The position numbers and the translations under genes are program-made. A model generated the notes under the pieces. It had not been told where the DNA came from. It ran no database searches and was given only the letters and a program-made list of their open reading frames with translations. From assembly GCF_011045125.1 (NCBI RefSeq), contig NZ_JAAKZF010000023.1, positions 16,681-80,680 on the forward strand: a stretch of 64,000 nt of DNA, written 5' to 3'. Shown piece after piece: positions 38,057 to 47,820 of this stretch (position 1 is its first letter; each line of letters begins with the position of its first letter). Source of the DNA: Allomesorhizobium camelthorni. GTDB taxonomy: Bacteria > Pseudomonadota > Alphaproteobacteria > Rhizobiales > Rhizobiaceae.

Positions 38057-38365
38057 TTAACCGAGCTTGGCGTTCTTCAAGACGTCATTGATCCGTGCCT
38101 GCCAGCCTTTGCCGGTCGCCTTGTACTTGGCGATGACATCCTGATCGAGACGGATAGAAACCACTTGCTTGGGCTTTTCCAGTTTTGGACGTCCGCGTGC
38201 CCGTTCAATCTTCTTGTACAGGTCGGGAAACACGTCCTTGAAAGGCCGCGCCTGTGCGAGTTCCCCGTCCGTGACGTCGGAGTCATCCGGGTCGGCAGCT
38301 ATCTGCTTCTGAATTTCCGCTTCTTCCTCATCGGTAAGGGGGCGGATGCGGTTAGGATTGCCCAT
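38057..38365 (-). CDS. BrnA-type antitoxin
   Basis: 102 residues. The start MGNPNRIRPLTDEEEAEIQ and the segment DDSDVTDGELAQARPFKDVFPDL are characteristic of BrnA. The C-terminal part VVSIRLDQDVIAKYKATGKGW with QARINDVL is a ribbon-helix-helix-like DNA-binding region. It overlaps the toxin gene by 14 bases, toxin first. It sits 14 bases from the end of the ureide operon on the opposite strand. Confidence 0.9.
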   Translation of the reverse strand: MGNPNRIRPLTDEEEAEIQKQIAADPDDSDVTDGELAQARPFKDVFPDLYKKIERARGRPKLEKPKQVVSIRLDQDVIAKYKATGKGWQARINDVLKNAKLG

Positions 38366-38606
38366 GTGCTTTCCTTTCCTTACGGCTGGCGCGGCGCATC
38401 GAAACCACCGAGATCGCTTCTAGCCCGAGCGGCTTGAAAATCACGGTGAGAACCATTCCACCGAATTCGCCGATCGCCTTAAGCCGCCCGACCTTGGCGG
38501 GGACGACTGTCGAAGCTGCGAAAAACTCAATGTCGAGATCGGCAAAGTCGAGCCCGCGATTTCTTAGGTTAGCAGTTCGCTTCGGCTCATCCCAGACGAT
38601 CTTCAG
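38352..38606 (-). CDS. BrnT-type toxin with a CTG start
   Basis: 84 residues reading LKIVWDEPKRTANLRNRG to RRASRKERKAHGQS, a clean BrnT: WDEPKR, GLDFADLDIEFF, VVPAKVGRLKAIG and VISVVS-like SVVSMRRASRKER. No ATG, GTG or TTG occurs in frame between the upstream stop and the core; the only good start is CTG at 38606, where other BrnT proteins have ATG, and a GGGAG site lies 7 bases before it. Either the gene uses CTG or its start codon is mutated, leaving the antitoxin alone. Confidence 0.75.
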   Translation of the reverse strand: MKIVWDEPKRTANLRNRGLDFADLDIEFFAASTVVPAKVGRLKAIGEFGGMVLTVIFKPLGLEAISVVSMRRASRKERKAHGQS

Positions 38607-38812
38607 GCAAGACTCCCGCGGCAGCGTTCTGCTGAACGATAAAAGTAATACAAAAAATCAGATCAGAATGCAAGTCCTCTAGCTGCGAGCGGGACTGCCG
38701 GAGTTGGGCCGCGATTGCTCCTCCGGACGCAAATGCGATGGGGCAGGACGCTAATCCGCATTGAACTTAAAGCCGTCTCCATGCCTGATACTGCCCGTCA
38801 GGAGTTTTTGGC

Positions 38813-40819
38813 ATGAAGACCATCACGACCTTCCCCCGCAAAGTCATCGAATTTCCAGACATGGGCATCGTCATGCCGGATGGCTGCCGGCTGTCGGCCC
38901 GGGTATGGATGCCGGAGGACGCGGTGGAAAATCCGGTACCGGCGATCCTCGAACATCTGCCCTACCGCAAGCGCGACGGCACGACGGCGCGGGACAGTCT
39001 CACCCATCCCTATTTCGCCGGCCATGGCTATGCCTGCATACGCGTCGACATGCGCGGCAATGGCGACTCCGAAGGCCTGATGGAGGATGAGTACACCGAG
39101 CAGGAATTGCAGGATGCCTGCGATGTAATCGCCTGGGCTGCTTCGCAACCCTGGTGTTCGGGTACGGCCGGCATGATGGGCATCTCCTGGGGCGGGTTCA
39201 ACGCGCTCCAGGTCGCCGCCAAGCAGCCGCCGGCGCTGAAGGCGATCATCACGCTTTGCTCCACCGACGACCGCTACGCCGACGACATCCACTACAAGGG
39301 CGGGCTGCTGCTCAACGAAAACCAGGGCTGGGGCGCGACCATGCTTGCCTATTCGTCGCGGCCGCCGGATCCCGTACTGGTCGGCGACAAATGGCGCGAG
39401 ATGTGGCTTGAGCGGCTGGAAAACGAACCTTTCCTGCCCGCCGTATGGCTGAGACATCAGAACCGCGACGCCTACTGGAAGCGCGGCTCGGTCTGCAAGG
39501 ATTTTTCGGCGATCAAGGCCGCCACGCTTGCCGTTGGCGGCTGGGGCGATGCCTACAAGAACGCCGTGTCCCGGCTCGTCGAAGGCATTTCCGCGCCGGC
39601 CAAGGGCATAATCGGGCCGTGGATTCACAAATACCCGCATTTCGCCGTGCCAAATCCGGCCATCGGCTTCCTGCAGGAGGCGCTGCGTTGGTGGGACCGC
39701 TGGCTGAAGGGCATTGAGACGGGCGTCGAGAACGACCCGGCGATGCGGCTTTACCTGATGGATTCAGCCCCGCCACGCGACTGGTACGAGGAGCGGCCGG
39801 GACGCTGGATCGCCGAGCAAAGCTGGCCTTCGCCCAGCATTACGGCGCGCCGGCTGCATCTCGGCGCCGGCGGCGTCCTCTTCGACAAGGCCGGCGTGCT
39901 TCCGACGATCCATATGTCCTCGCCGCAGGATTGCGGCATGGCCGGCGGCGAATACTGCGCCATCTGGCTCGGGCCGGAACTGCCGGGCGACCAGCGCATC
40001 GACGATGAGAAATCCGTCTGCTTCGACACCGCACCGCTCGGCGAGCAGACCGACATTGTCGGCGCGCCGGTGCTTCGCCTTAAACTGTCCGCCGACCGCC
40101 CGCGCGCCATGATCGCGGTCAGGCTATGCGACGTGCAGCCCGACGGCGCCTCCACACGCATCACCTACGGCGTGTTCAATCTCTGCCATCGCAGCGGCCA
40201 CGAACATCCCAAAGATATAGTCCCCGGCGAGATCATGGAGGTCGCGCTGAGGCTGGACGACATCGCATACAGCGCAGCGCCGGGCAACCGCTTGCGGGTG
40301 GCAGTTTCGTCGACCTACTGGCCGCTGGTATGGCCGTCGCCGGAAATGGTTACGCTCACCCTGCACGAAGGCGTGCTCGAACTGCCGGTCCGGCCTTCCG
40401 GCGCGGGCGACGAGGTCTCATTCGAGGAGCCGGAGGCCGCCGCTCCCTGGCGCACCGAAACGCTGCGGCAAAGCTCCAACAGCCGCACCGTCGAGCGCGA
40501 TTCCACCACCGGAAAGGTCTCGCTGAACATCGTCGACGATTTCGGCGAGAAGCGCGACAGCGACCATGGTCTGGTCACCGGTAGCATCGCCCGCGAAACC
40601 TGGACCATCGATCCGAACGATCCGCTTTCCGCCCATGGGCAAACCCGCTGGACGGAGAGCTTGTCGCGAAATGACTGGTCGGTCCGGACCGAGACGTTCA
40701 CCACCATGCACTCCGACGCAGAGAATTTCCACCTGACCGGGCGAATCGAAGCCTATGAGGGGGAAAAGCTGGTGTTCTCGCGCGATTTCGAGGCGAAAAT
40801 CCGCCGTGATCACATCTGA
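38813..40819 (+). CDS. CocE/NonD-family hydrolase (X-Pro dipeptidyl-peptidase S15-like)
   Basis: 668 residues without signal peptide. The alpha/beta-hydrolase core holds the nucleophile Ser in GISWGGFNALQVA, with the Asp in the segment after DAYKN and the His in GPWIHKYPHF. The C-terminal third is the jelly-roll domain of this family (LSADRPRAMIAVRLCDVQPDG, RLRVAVSSTYWPLVWPSPE). Relatives split esters such as cocaine, glutaryl side chains of cephalosporins or X-Pro peptides. It lies upstream of the ABC importer on the same strand, 152 bases away, so it may process the imported compounds. Confidence 0.88.
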   Translation: MKTITTFPRKVIEFPDMGIVMPDGCRLSARVWMPEDAVENPVPAILEHLPYRKRDGTTARDSLTHPYFAGHGYACIRVDMRGNGDSEGLMEDEYTEQELQDACDVIAWAASQPWCSGTAGMMGISWGGFNALQVAAKQPPALKAIITLCSTDDRYADDIHYKGGLLLNENQGWGATMLAYSSRPPDPVLVGDKWREMWLERLENEPFLPAVWLRHQNRDAYWKRGSVCKDFSAIKAATLAVGGWGDAYKNAVSRLVEGISAPAKGIIGPWIHKYPHFAVPNPAIGFLQEALRWWDRWLKGIETGVENDPAMRLYLMDSAPPRDWYEERPGRWIAEQSWPSPSITARRLHLGAGGVLFDKAGVLPTIHMSSPQDCGMAGGEYCAIWLGPELPGDQRIDDEKSVCFDTAPLGEQTDIVGAPVLRLKLSADRPRAMIAVRLCDVQPDGASTRITYGVFNLCHRSGHEHPKDIVPGEIMEVALRLDDIAYSAAPGNRLRVAVSSTYWPLVWPSPEMVTLTLHEGVLELPVRPSGAGDEVSFEEPEAAAPWRTETLRQSSNSRTVERDSTTGKVSLNIVDDFGEKRDSDHGLVTGSIARETWTIDPNDPLSAHGQTRWTESLSRNDWSVRTETFTTMHSDAENFHLTGRIEAYEGEKLVFSRDFEAKIRRDHI

Positions 40820-40971
40820 GCCCCAGACACGGTTGGTCCAGAAGCGACATACCATTTACGCCACGTCATGTCGCATTCTGCCTTGCGCCAGCGGCGATGT
40901 TGCGGCCAATATTCAACTCACAAAAAATACAAAAATGATGTCGGCAAAACCGCCTGAGTGAGGAACTACAA

Positions 40972-42561
40972 ATGTCCAACGAACTCGATTTCCTGAGCCG
41001 TCGTGTCGCCGCCGGCAAGATGAACCGCCGCGATTTTCTCGGCCGCGCCGCCGCACTCGGCGTCACCGCCAGCTTCGCCAATTCGCTGCTTGCCTCCGCC
41101 GCCCGCGCGGCCGGCCCGGTCAAGGGCGGCATCCTCAAGGCCGGCCTCGTGGGCGGTGAATCCACCAACAGCCTCGACCCCGCTCTGTTCATGACGCAGG
41201 TCCCCTTTTCTTTCGGCAAGCAGTGGGGCGAGATGATCGTCGAGTTGTCGCCTGATGGCGCGCTCGAATACCGGATCGCGGAGGAGATCGGCTCGTCAGA
41301 CGACGCCAAAGTGTGGACGCTGAAGATCCGCGACGGCATCGAGTTCCACAACGGCAAGACCGTGACTGCAGAGGACGTGGCCGCCACGTTGGAGCGCCAT
41401 TCCGACGAAGGTTCCAAATCGGGCGCCCTCGGCTACATGAAGGGCATCGACTCGATCAAGGTCAACGGCAAGGAAGTGGTCCTGACGCTGAAGGAGGCCA
41501 ATGCCGACCTCCCCTACCTGCTGTCGGACTACCACCTCATCGTCCAGCCAAATGGTGGTAAGGACGGTGCGGATGCTGGCATCTCCGCAGGGCCCTACAA
41601 GGTCACGGTCAACGAACCCGGCATCCGCCATGGCGGCGAACGCTTCGCCAACTACTGGCAGGCCGACAAGATGGGCCATGCTGACCAGGTCGAAATCATC
41701 GTCATCAACGACGCCACCGCCCGCACCTCGGCGCTCCAGGGCGGCCAGGTCCATATGATCAACCGCGTCGAGCCAAAGATCGTCGACCTCATCAAGCGCG
41801 TGCCCGGCGTCACGATCCGCAACCATTCGGGTCCCGGCCACTACGTCTTCATCATGCATTGCAACACCGCGCCATTCGACAACAACGATCTGCGAATGGC
41901 GCTGAAACTCGCGATGGACCGCGAGGAGATGCTCGACAAGATCCTGCGCGGCTACGGCTCGCTCGGCAATGATTTCCCGATCAACGCGTCCTATCCGCTG
42001 TTTTCCGACGATATCGAGCAGCGCAAGTTCGACCCCGACAAGGCCGCCTTCCACTACAAGAAGTCCGGCCACAGCGGATCGGTCCTGCTGCGCACTTCCG
42101 ACGTCGCCTTCCCCGGCGCCGTCGACGCTGCCCAGCTCTACCAGCAAAGCTGCGCCAAGGCCGGCATCACCATCGAGGTCAAGCGCGAGCCCGGCGACGG
42201 CTACTGGTCGGAAGTCTGGAACAAGCAGCCGTTCTGCACGTCCTACTGGGGCGGCCGCTCGACCCAGGACCAGATGTATTCGACGGCCTATATCTCGACC
42301 GCCGACTGGAACGACACGCGATTCCTGCGCGAGGATTTCGACAAGATGGTGTTCGCCGCCCGCGCCGAACTCGATAACGACAAGCGCAAGGCGATGTATC
42401 GCGACATGGCGATGATCGTGCGCGACGAAGGCGGTCTCATCCTGCCGATGTTCAACCAGTTCATCGATGCGACCGGCCCAAAGGTCGGCGGCTGGATCGA
42501 AGATCCGCATCAGGAATTGATGAACGGCTACGCGCTGTCGAAGTGCTGGCTCGAGGCTTGA
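40972..42561 (+). CDS. Peptide/nickel-type ABC substrate-binding protein A, Tat-exported
   Basis: 529 residues. The start includes MNRRDFLGRAAALGVTASF, a twin-arginine signal. The rest is a DppA/OppA-type (SBP family 5) protein: AYRIAEEIG-like entry, FHNGKTVTAEDVAATLERH, GPYKVTVNEPG and ARAELDNDKRKAMYRDMAMIV. It is a paralog of the protein at 46082, with which it shares long identical stretches (INRVEPKIV, HYVFIMHCNTAPFDNNDLR, HSGSVLLRTSDVAFPGAVD). Ligand unknown; family members carry peptides or glycosides. Confidence 0.93.
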   Translation: MSNELDFLSRRVAAGKMNRRDFLGRAAALGVTASFANSLLASAARAAGPVKGGILKAGLVGGESTNSLDPALFMTQVPFSFGKQWGEMIVELSPDGALEYRIAEEIGSSDDAKVWTLKIRDGIEFHNGKTVTAEDVAATLERHSDEGSKSGALGYMKGIDSIKVNGKEVVLTLKEANADLPYLLSDYHLIVQPNGGKDGADAGISAGPYKVTVNEPGIRHGGERFANYWQADKMGHADQVEIIVINDATARTSALQGGQVHMINRVEPKIVDLIKRVPGVTIRNHSGPGHYVFIMHCNTAPFDNNDLRMALKLAMDREEMLDKILRGYGSLGNDFPINASYPLFSDDIEQRKFDPDKAAFHYKKSGHSGSVLLRTSDVAFPGAVDAAQLYQQSCAKAGITIEVKREPGDGYWSEVWNKQPFCTSYWGGRSTQDQMYSTAYISTADWNDTRFLREDFDKMVFAARAELDNDKRKAMYRDMAMIVRDEGGLILPMFNQFIDATGPKVGGWIEDPHQELMNGYALSKCWLEA

Positions 42562-42577
42562 GTCCGGCCTTGCGGAG

Positions 42578-43537
42578 ATGTCGTCACCCATCCTGACACT
42601 GGTGGCCCAGCGCATCGCGCTGGGCCTGCTACTGCTTCTGGCCGTTTCGGTCCTGATCTTCGCCGGCACGCAGATCCTGCCCGGCGACGTCGCCCAATCC
42701 ATTCTCGGCCAGTCGGCGACGCCGGCCTCGCTCGCCAATCTGCGTGAGGAACTCGGCCTCAACGACCCGGCCTATATCCGCTATTTCAGATGGCTCGGCG
42801 GCGTCGTGACCGGCGATCTCGGCACGGCGCTGTCCAGCCGCCAGGACATCGCGACATCGATCGGCGGAAGGCTGTGGAACACGCTGTTCCTCGCCTTCTG
42901 GGCCGCCGTCGTTTCCGTCCCACTGGCGATCATCCTCGGCCTGCTCGCCGTGCGCTACCGCAACGGCTTCGTCGACAAGCTGATCTCCGGCCTGGCTCTC
43001 GCCTCGACCTCGCTGCCGGAATTCTTCATCGGCTATCTCCTGGTCTATTTCTTCGCCGTGAAGATGCAGTGGTTCCCGGGCATTTCCACCGTCTATGACG
43101 GCATGCCGTTCGGCGAGCGGATGGCCGCAATCGCCCTGCCGGCCACCGCACTGACGCTGGTCGTTCTCGCCCACATGATGCGCATGACCCGCGCGGCGAT
43201 CCTCAACGTCATGCAGTCGGCCTATGTCGAGACCGCCGAACTCAAGGGCCTGTCGGCGTTCGACGTCATCCGCAAGCACGCTTTCCCGAACGCCATTGCG
43301 CCGATCATCAACGTCGTCATGCTCAACCTTGCCTTCCTGATCGTCGGCGTCGTCGTGGTCGAGGTCATCTTCGTCTATCCCGGCATGGGCCAGTATCTCG
43401 TCGACCACGTCTCGAAGCGCGACGTACCGGTGGTGCAGGCCGTCGGGCTGATTTTCGCCGCCGTCTATATCGGCCTCAACATCATCGCCGACATTGCCGC
43501 GATCATCGCCAATCCGCGGCTCAGGCATCCAAAGTGA
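42578..43537 (+). CDS. ABC permease 1 (DppB type)
   Basis: 319 residues with six membrane segments. Typical DppB features: N-terminal hydrophobic anchor, GDLGTALSS after the first segment, and the EAA loop YVETAELKGLSAFDVIRKHAFPNAIAP that docks to the ATPase. It follows the binding-protein stop by 16 bases and precedes permease 2 by 10 bases. Confidence 0.93.
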   Translation: MSSPILTLVAQRIALGLLLLLAVSVLIFAGTQILPGDVAQSILGQSATPASLANLREELGLNDPAYIRYFRWLGGVVTGDLGTALSSRQDIATSIGGRLWNTLFLAFWAAVVSVPLAIILGLLAVRYRNGFVDKLISGLALASTSLPEFFIGYLLVYFFAVKMQWFPGISTVYDGMPFGERMAAIALPATALTLVVLAHMMRMTRAAILNVMQSAYVETAELKGLSAFDVIRKHAFPNAIAPIINVVMLNLAFLIVGVVVVEVIFVYPGMGQYLVDHVSKRDVPVVQAVGLIFAAVYIGLNIIADIAAIIANPRLRHPK

Positions 43538-43547
43538 GGGCGGCGCG

Positions 43548-44372
43548 GTGCTCGACATAAAACGTATTCCGCTCGGCGCCCTGCTCGGCCTGTTCTTCAC
43601 CGCGCTGTTCCTGATCGCCGCAATCTTCGCGCAGTGGATCGCGCCGTTCGGGCTCGGCGAGATCGTCGGCAATGTCTGGGAACCGGCGTCGGCGCAATAT
43701 TGGCTCGGCACTGACAATCTCGGCCGCGATCTTCTGTCGCGCATCATCTACGGCGCGCAGACGACCATCTTCATCGCAGTCCTGGCGACGGCGCTGTCGT
43801 TCTCGCTGGGCTCGATCCTCGGCTTCACCGCGGCCGTCGTCGGCGGATGGTTCGACACGTTGATGTCGCGCTTCGTCGATCTGCTGATGGCCATCCCCAC
43901 CCTGATCTTCGGCCTCGTCGTGCTGTCGGTCCTGCCCTCGACCCTGGTCACCCTTATCCTGGTCATGGGCATTCTCGATTCCACTCGCGTCTATCGCCTG
44001 TCTCGCGCTGTCGCGGCCGACATCAACGTCATGGATTTCGTCGAGGCGGCCAAGCTGCGCGGCGAAGGCCGCGGCTGGATCATCTTTCGTGAGATCCTGC
44101 CCAATGCCTTGTCGCCGCTGGTTTCCGAGCTTGGCCTGCGCTTCATCTACGCCGTGCTGTTCCTGTCGGCGCTGTCCTTCCTCGGCCTCGGTGTCCAGCC
44201 GCCGGCCGCCGATTGGGGCGGCATGGTCAAGGAAAACAAGGACGGCATCGTCTTCGGCATTCCGGCAGCGTTGATCCCCGCTGCTGCGATCGCCGCTCTG
44301 GCGATCTCGGTCAACCTGGTCGCCGACTGGATCCTGAACCGTACGACGAGCCTCAAGGGAGGGCGCGCCTGA
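43548..44372 (+). CDS. ABC permease 2 (DppC type)
   Basis: 274 residues from the GTG at 43548 (GAGGG upstream); an earlier in-frame ATG overlaps permease 1. Six membrane segments, the DppC-type YWLGTDNLGRDLLSRIIYGAQ motif near residue 45 and the EAA loop DFVEAAKLRGEGRGWIIFREI. Its stop overlaps the ATPase start by 1 base (TGATG), so translation is coupled. Confidence 0.92.
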   Translation: MLDIKRIPLGALLGLFFTALFLIAAIFAQWIAPFGLGEIVGNVWEPASAQYWLGTDNLGRDLLSRIIYGAQTTIFIAVLATALSFSLGSILGFTAAVVGGWFDTLMSRFVDLLMAIPTLIFGLVVLSVLPSTLVTLILVMGILDSTRVYRLSRAVAADINVMDFVEAAKLRGEGRGWIIFREILPNALSPLVSELGLRFIYAVLFLSALSFLGLGVQPPAADWGGMVKENKDGIVFGIPAALIPAAAIAALAISVNLVADWILNRTTSLKGGRA

Positions 44373-46033
44373 TGGCCAAGGCTGGGACGAAAGAAAAGCC
44401 GGAAATCCTGCTCGACATCCGCAACCTCCGGATCGAGGCAAGGGTGTTTCCGCCCGGCGAAGCGCCTAGGGACATCACGATCGTCGACGACGTGTCGCTG
44501 ACGCTGAAACGCGGCAAGGTGCTCGGCCTGATCGGCGAATCCGGCGCCGGCAAATCGACCATCGGCCTCTCCTCCATGGGCTATGGCCGCGGCGGCTGCC
44601 GTATCACCGGCGGCGAGGTCATCCTCAACGGCCGCGACGTACTGAAGGGCGGCAAGCAAGGGTTCCGCAAGCTGCGCGGCCGCGAGGTCTGCTACGTCGC
44701 GCAGTCCGCAGCGGCCGCCTTCAACCCGGCGCATCGTCTAATGGATCAGGTGGTCGAGGCGGCATTGCTGCACGGCGTCGCGAGCCGGGCTGAAGCCGAA
44801 AAGCGCGCCATAGCCCTGTTCAAGAAGCTCAGCCTGCCCGACCCGCAAAACATCGGCAAGCGCTTTCCGCATCAGGTTTCGGGCGGCCAGCTGCAGCGCG
44901 TCATGACGGCGATGGCGCTGTGCTCCGAGCCCGACATGATCGTCTTCGACGAGCCGACGACGGCGCTCGACGTGACGACGCAGATCGACGTTCTCGCTGC
45001 CATCAAGGACGCCATCCGCGACACGGGCGTCGCGGCGCTCTACATCACCCACGATCTCGCCGTGGTGGCCCAGGTCGCCGACGAGATCATGGTGCTGCGC
45101 CATGGCAAGCTGGTCGAATGGGGCGGAACCCGCCAGATCATCAAGGAACCGAGGCAGGACTACACCAGGGCGCTGGTGTCGGTGCATCAGATCGAGCACC
45201 AGGAGAAGAAGCCCGGCACAAAGCCCTTCCTGTCGGTGAAGAACGTCACCGCCACCTATGGCGGCGGCGTGGTGAAGGTGCTGAAGAACGTCACCGTCGA
45301 CATTTTCCCTGGCCAGACGCTTGCGGTGGTCGGCGAGTCCGGCTCCGGCAAATCCACTTTGGCCCGAGCCATCACCGGCCTGCTGCCGCCGATGGAAGGC
45401 AGCATAACATTCTCCGGGCGAAAGCTCGCCAACCGCCTCGCCGACCGCACCAAGGAAGACCTGCGCCAGTTGCAGATGATCTACCAGATGGCCGACGTCG
45501 CCATGAACCCGCGCCAAACCGTGGGCACCATCATCGGCCGGCCGCTGGAGTTCTATTTCGGCATGCGCGGCAAGGAGCGCGACCGGCGCGTCACCGAACT
45601 GCTCGAGAAGATCGAGATGGGCAAGGGTTTCATCGACCGCTACCCGGCCGAACTGTCCGGGGGCCAGAAGCAGCGCGTTTGCATTGCCCGCGCGCTCGCC
45701 GCCAAGCCGACGCTCATCATCTGCGACGAGGTGACCTCGGCCCTCGATCCGCTCGTCGCCCACGGCATCCTCAACCTGCTCCTCGACCTGCAGCAGGAGG
45801 AAGGCGTCGCCTACCTCTTCATCACCCACGACCTGGCGACCGTCAAATCCATCGCCGATTCCATCGCGGTCATGTACCGCGGCGAAGTCGTCCGCTACGG
45901 CGCGAAATCCGAAGTACTTAGGCCACCCTTCGACGCCTACACCGACCTGCTCCTGTCATCGGTCCCGGAGATGGAAATCGGCTGGCTGGAGAAGGCGATC
46001 AAGGGAAGGCGGATGGAGAGCGCGGGGAATTGA
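44372..46033 (+). CDS. ABC ATPase with two nucleotide-binding domains (DppDF type)
   Basis: 553 residues. The first half has Walker A GESGAGKST (about 50), signature VSGGQLQRV and Walker B DMIVFDEPTTALD; the second half has GESGSGKST, LSGGQKQRV and TLIICDEVTSALD. A linker of about 20 residues separates the halves. Two sites on one chain suit the two permeases. The second domain has Glu-Val in the Walker B region where Glu-Pro is commoner, as is common in OppF proteins. Confidence 0.93.
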   Translation: MAKAGTKEKPEILLDIRNLRIEARVFPPGEAPRDITIVDDVSLTLKRGKVLGLIGESGAGKSTIGLSSMGYGRGGCRITGGEVILNGRDVLKGGKQGFRKLRGREVCYVAQSAAAAFNPAHRLMDQVVEAALLHGVASRAEAEKRAIALFKKLSLPDPQNIGKRFPHQVSGGQLQRVMTAMALCSEPDMIVFDEPTTALDVTTQIDVLAAIKDAIRDTGVAALYITHDLAVVAQVADEIMVLRHGKLVEWGGTRQIIKEPRQDYTRALVSVHQIEHQEKKPGTKPFLSVKNVTATYGGGVVKVLKNVTVDIFPGQTLAVVGESGSGKSTLARAITGLLPPMEGSITFSGRKLANRLADRTKEDLRQLQMIYQMADVAMNPRQTVGTIIGRPLEFYFGMRGKERDRRVTELLEKIEMGKGFIDRYPAELSGGQKQRVCIARALAAKPTLIICDEVTSALDPLVAHGILNLLLDLQQEEGVAYLFITHDLATVKSIADSIAVMYRGEVVRYGAKSEVLRPPFDAYTDLLLSSVPEMEIGWLEKAIKGRRMESAGN

Positions 46034-46081
46034 TTGTCCTCGGCTCTCGGTCCGTGAAGTCTCAAGTCCAACGGAGAAGAC

Positions 46082-47665
46082 ATGCCCAGTGAACTCGAAT
46101 ATCTGAGCGGGCGCATTGCCGCCGGCAAACTGAGTCGCCGCGACTTTCTCGGACGCGCTGCCGCGCTCGGCGTAAGCGCCGCCTTCGCAAATTCGCTTCT
46201 TGCGAATTCAGCCTGCGCTCAGACGCCCGTCAAGGGCGGCATTCTCAAGGCCGGCATGCAGGGCGGCGCGGCGACGGACAGCCTCGACCCGGCAGCCTGG
46301 TCAAGCCAGGTCCCCTATTTCTTCGGACGTCAATGGGGCGAGCAGCTCGTCCAGATGTCGCCCGAGGGCGACGTGAAGCCGGCGCTCGCCGAGGAATGGG
46401 ACGCATCGGACGACGCCAGGGTATGGACCTTCAAGATCCGCAAGGGCGTGCAGTTCCACAACGGCAAGGAGATGACGCCGGCCGACGTGCTGGCGACCAT
46501 GGAGCGGCATTCGGACAAGGAATCCAAGTCCGGCGCGCTCGGCATCATGGGGGGTATCGACGCGGTCAAGGTCGATGGCGATACGGTCGTGTTCACGCTG
46601 AAGGAACCTAACGCCGACCTGCCTTTCCTGCTCGACGACTATCACCTGATGATCCAGCCGAACGGCGGCAAGGACAATCCGGCCGAAGGTATCGGCACCG
46701 GGCCCTACAAGGTCACGGTCAACGAGGCCGGCGTGCGGCTTGGCGGCGAGAAATTTGCCGGCTACTGGCGCGATGACCGCGGCTTCGCCGACCAGATCGA
46801 GATCGTCATTATCAATGACGCGACAGCGCGCACGTCTGCGCTGCAGAGCGGTCAGGTCCATATGATCAACCGGGTCGAGCCGAAGATCGTCGAGCTGATC
46901 AAGCGCGTGCCCGGCGTCACCATCCAGAACGTCGCCGGCAAGGGCCACTACGTCTTCATCATGCATTGCAACACCGCGCCGTTCGACAACAACGATCTGC
47001 GCCTGGCACTGAAATACGCCATCGACCGCGACGAGATGGTGCAGAAGATTCTGCAAGGCTACGGCTCGGTCGGCAACGATACGCCGATCAACAAGTCCTA
47101 CCCGCTGTTCACCGCAATGGAGCAGCGCACCTACGATCCGGACAAGGCAGCCTTCCACTACAAGAAATCCGGTCACAGTGGCTCTGTCCTGCTGCGCACT
47201 TCAGACGTCGCCTTCCCGGGCGCCGTTGACGCAACGCAGCTCTATCAGCAGAGCGCGGCCAAAGCCGGCATCACCATCGAGGTCAAGCGCGAGCCGGGTG
47301 ACGGCTACTGGGCCGAGGTCTGGAACAAACAGCCCTTCTCGGCTTCCTACTGGGGCGGCCGTCCGACCCAGGATCAGATGTATTCGACGGCCTACTATTC
47401 CAAGGCTGATTGGAACGATACCCGTTTCTTCAATGAAGGCTTCGACAAGATGCTGTTTGCGGCGCGTTCCGAACTCGACGCCGAGAAGCGCAAGAAGATC
47501 TACGCCGACATGGGCCATTTGGTGCGCGACGAGGGTGGGGTCATCACGCCGATGTTCAACGATTTCATCGACGCGACCGGGCCGCAGGTCGGCGGCTGGA
47601 CGCCCGACGGCAACCAGGAGATGATGGGCGGCTATGCGCTGTCCAAATGCTGGCTGGTCGGCTGA
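46082..47665 (+). CDS. Peptide/nickel-type ABC substrate-binding protein B, Tat-exported
   Basis: 527 residues, twin-arginine signal LSRRDFLGRAAALGVSAAF ending near ACAQ. It runs colinear with protein A (40972), with most of the ligand-facing segments conserved (VEPKIVELIKRVPGVTIQN, DNNDLRLALKYAIDRDEMV). Differences lie mostly in the N-terminal lobe. It follows the ATPase by 48 bases with GGAG before the ATG, so both binding proteins frame one transporter. Two proteins may give the importer two ligand ranges. Confidence 0.93.
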   Translation: MPSELEYLSGRIAAGKLSRRDFLGRAAALGVSAAFANSLLANSACAQTPVKGGILKAGMQGGAATDSLDPAAWSSQVPYFFGRQWGEQLVQMSPEGDVKPALAEEWDASDDARVWTFKIRKGVQFHNGKEMTPADVLATMERHSDKESKSGALGIMGGIDAVKVDGDTVVFTLKEPNADLPFLLDDYHLMIQPNGGKDNPAEGIGTGPYKVTVNEAGVRLGGEKFAGYWRDDRGFADQIEIVIINDATARTSALQSGQVHMINRVEPKIVELIKRVPGVTIQNVAGKGHYVFIMHCNTAPFDNNDLRLALKYAIDRDEMVQKILQGYGSVGNDTPINKSYPLFTAMEQRTYDPDKAAFHYKKSGHSGSVLLRTSDVAFPGAVDATQLYQQSAAKAGITIEVKREPGDGYWAEVWNKQPFSASYWGGRPTQDQMYSTAYYSKADWNDTRFFNEGFDKMLFAARSELDAEKRKKIYADMGHLVRDEGGVITPMFNDFIDATGPQVGGWTPDGNQEMMGGYALSKCWLVG

Positions 47666-47820
47666 AGCCTGGACTTTGTTCCGGCGACGGACTGCTTCAC
47701 TCCAAGCGGTCCCCCGCCGGCTGGTTCAAGGTTCGGACCCCTAGGTCATATGAGGTCGCCGGCAAACCGAACTGACCTGCGCCGAACTCGAACAATGGGC
47801 AGATCGAGTTGAACGACGAC

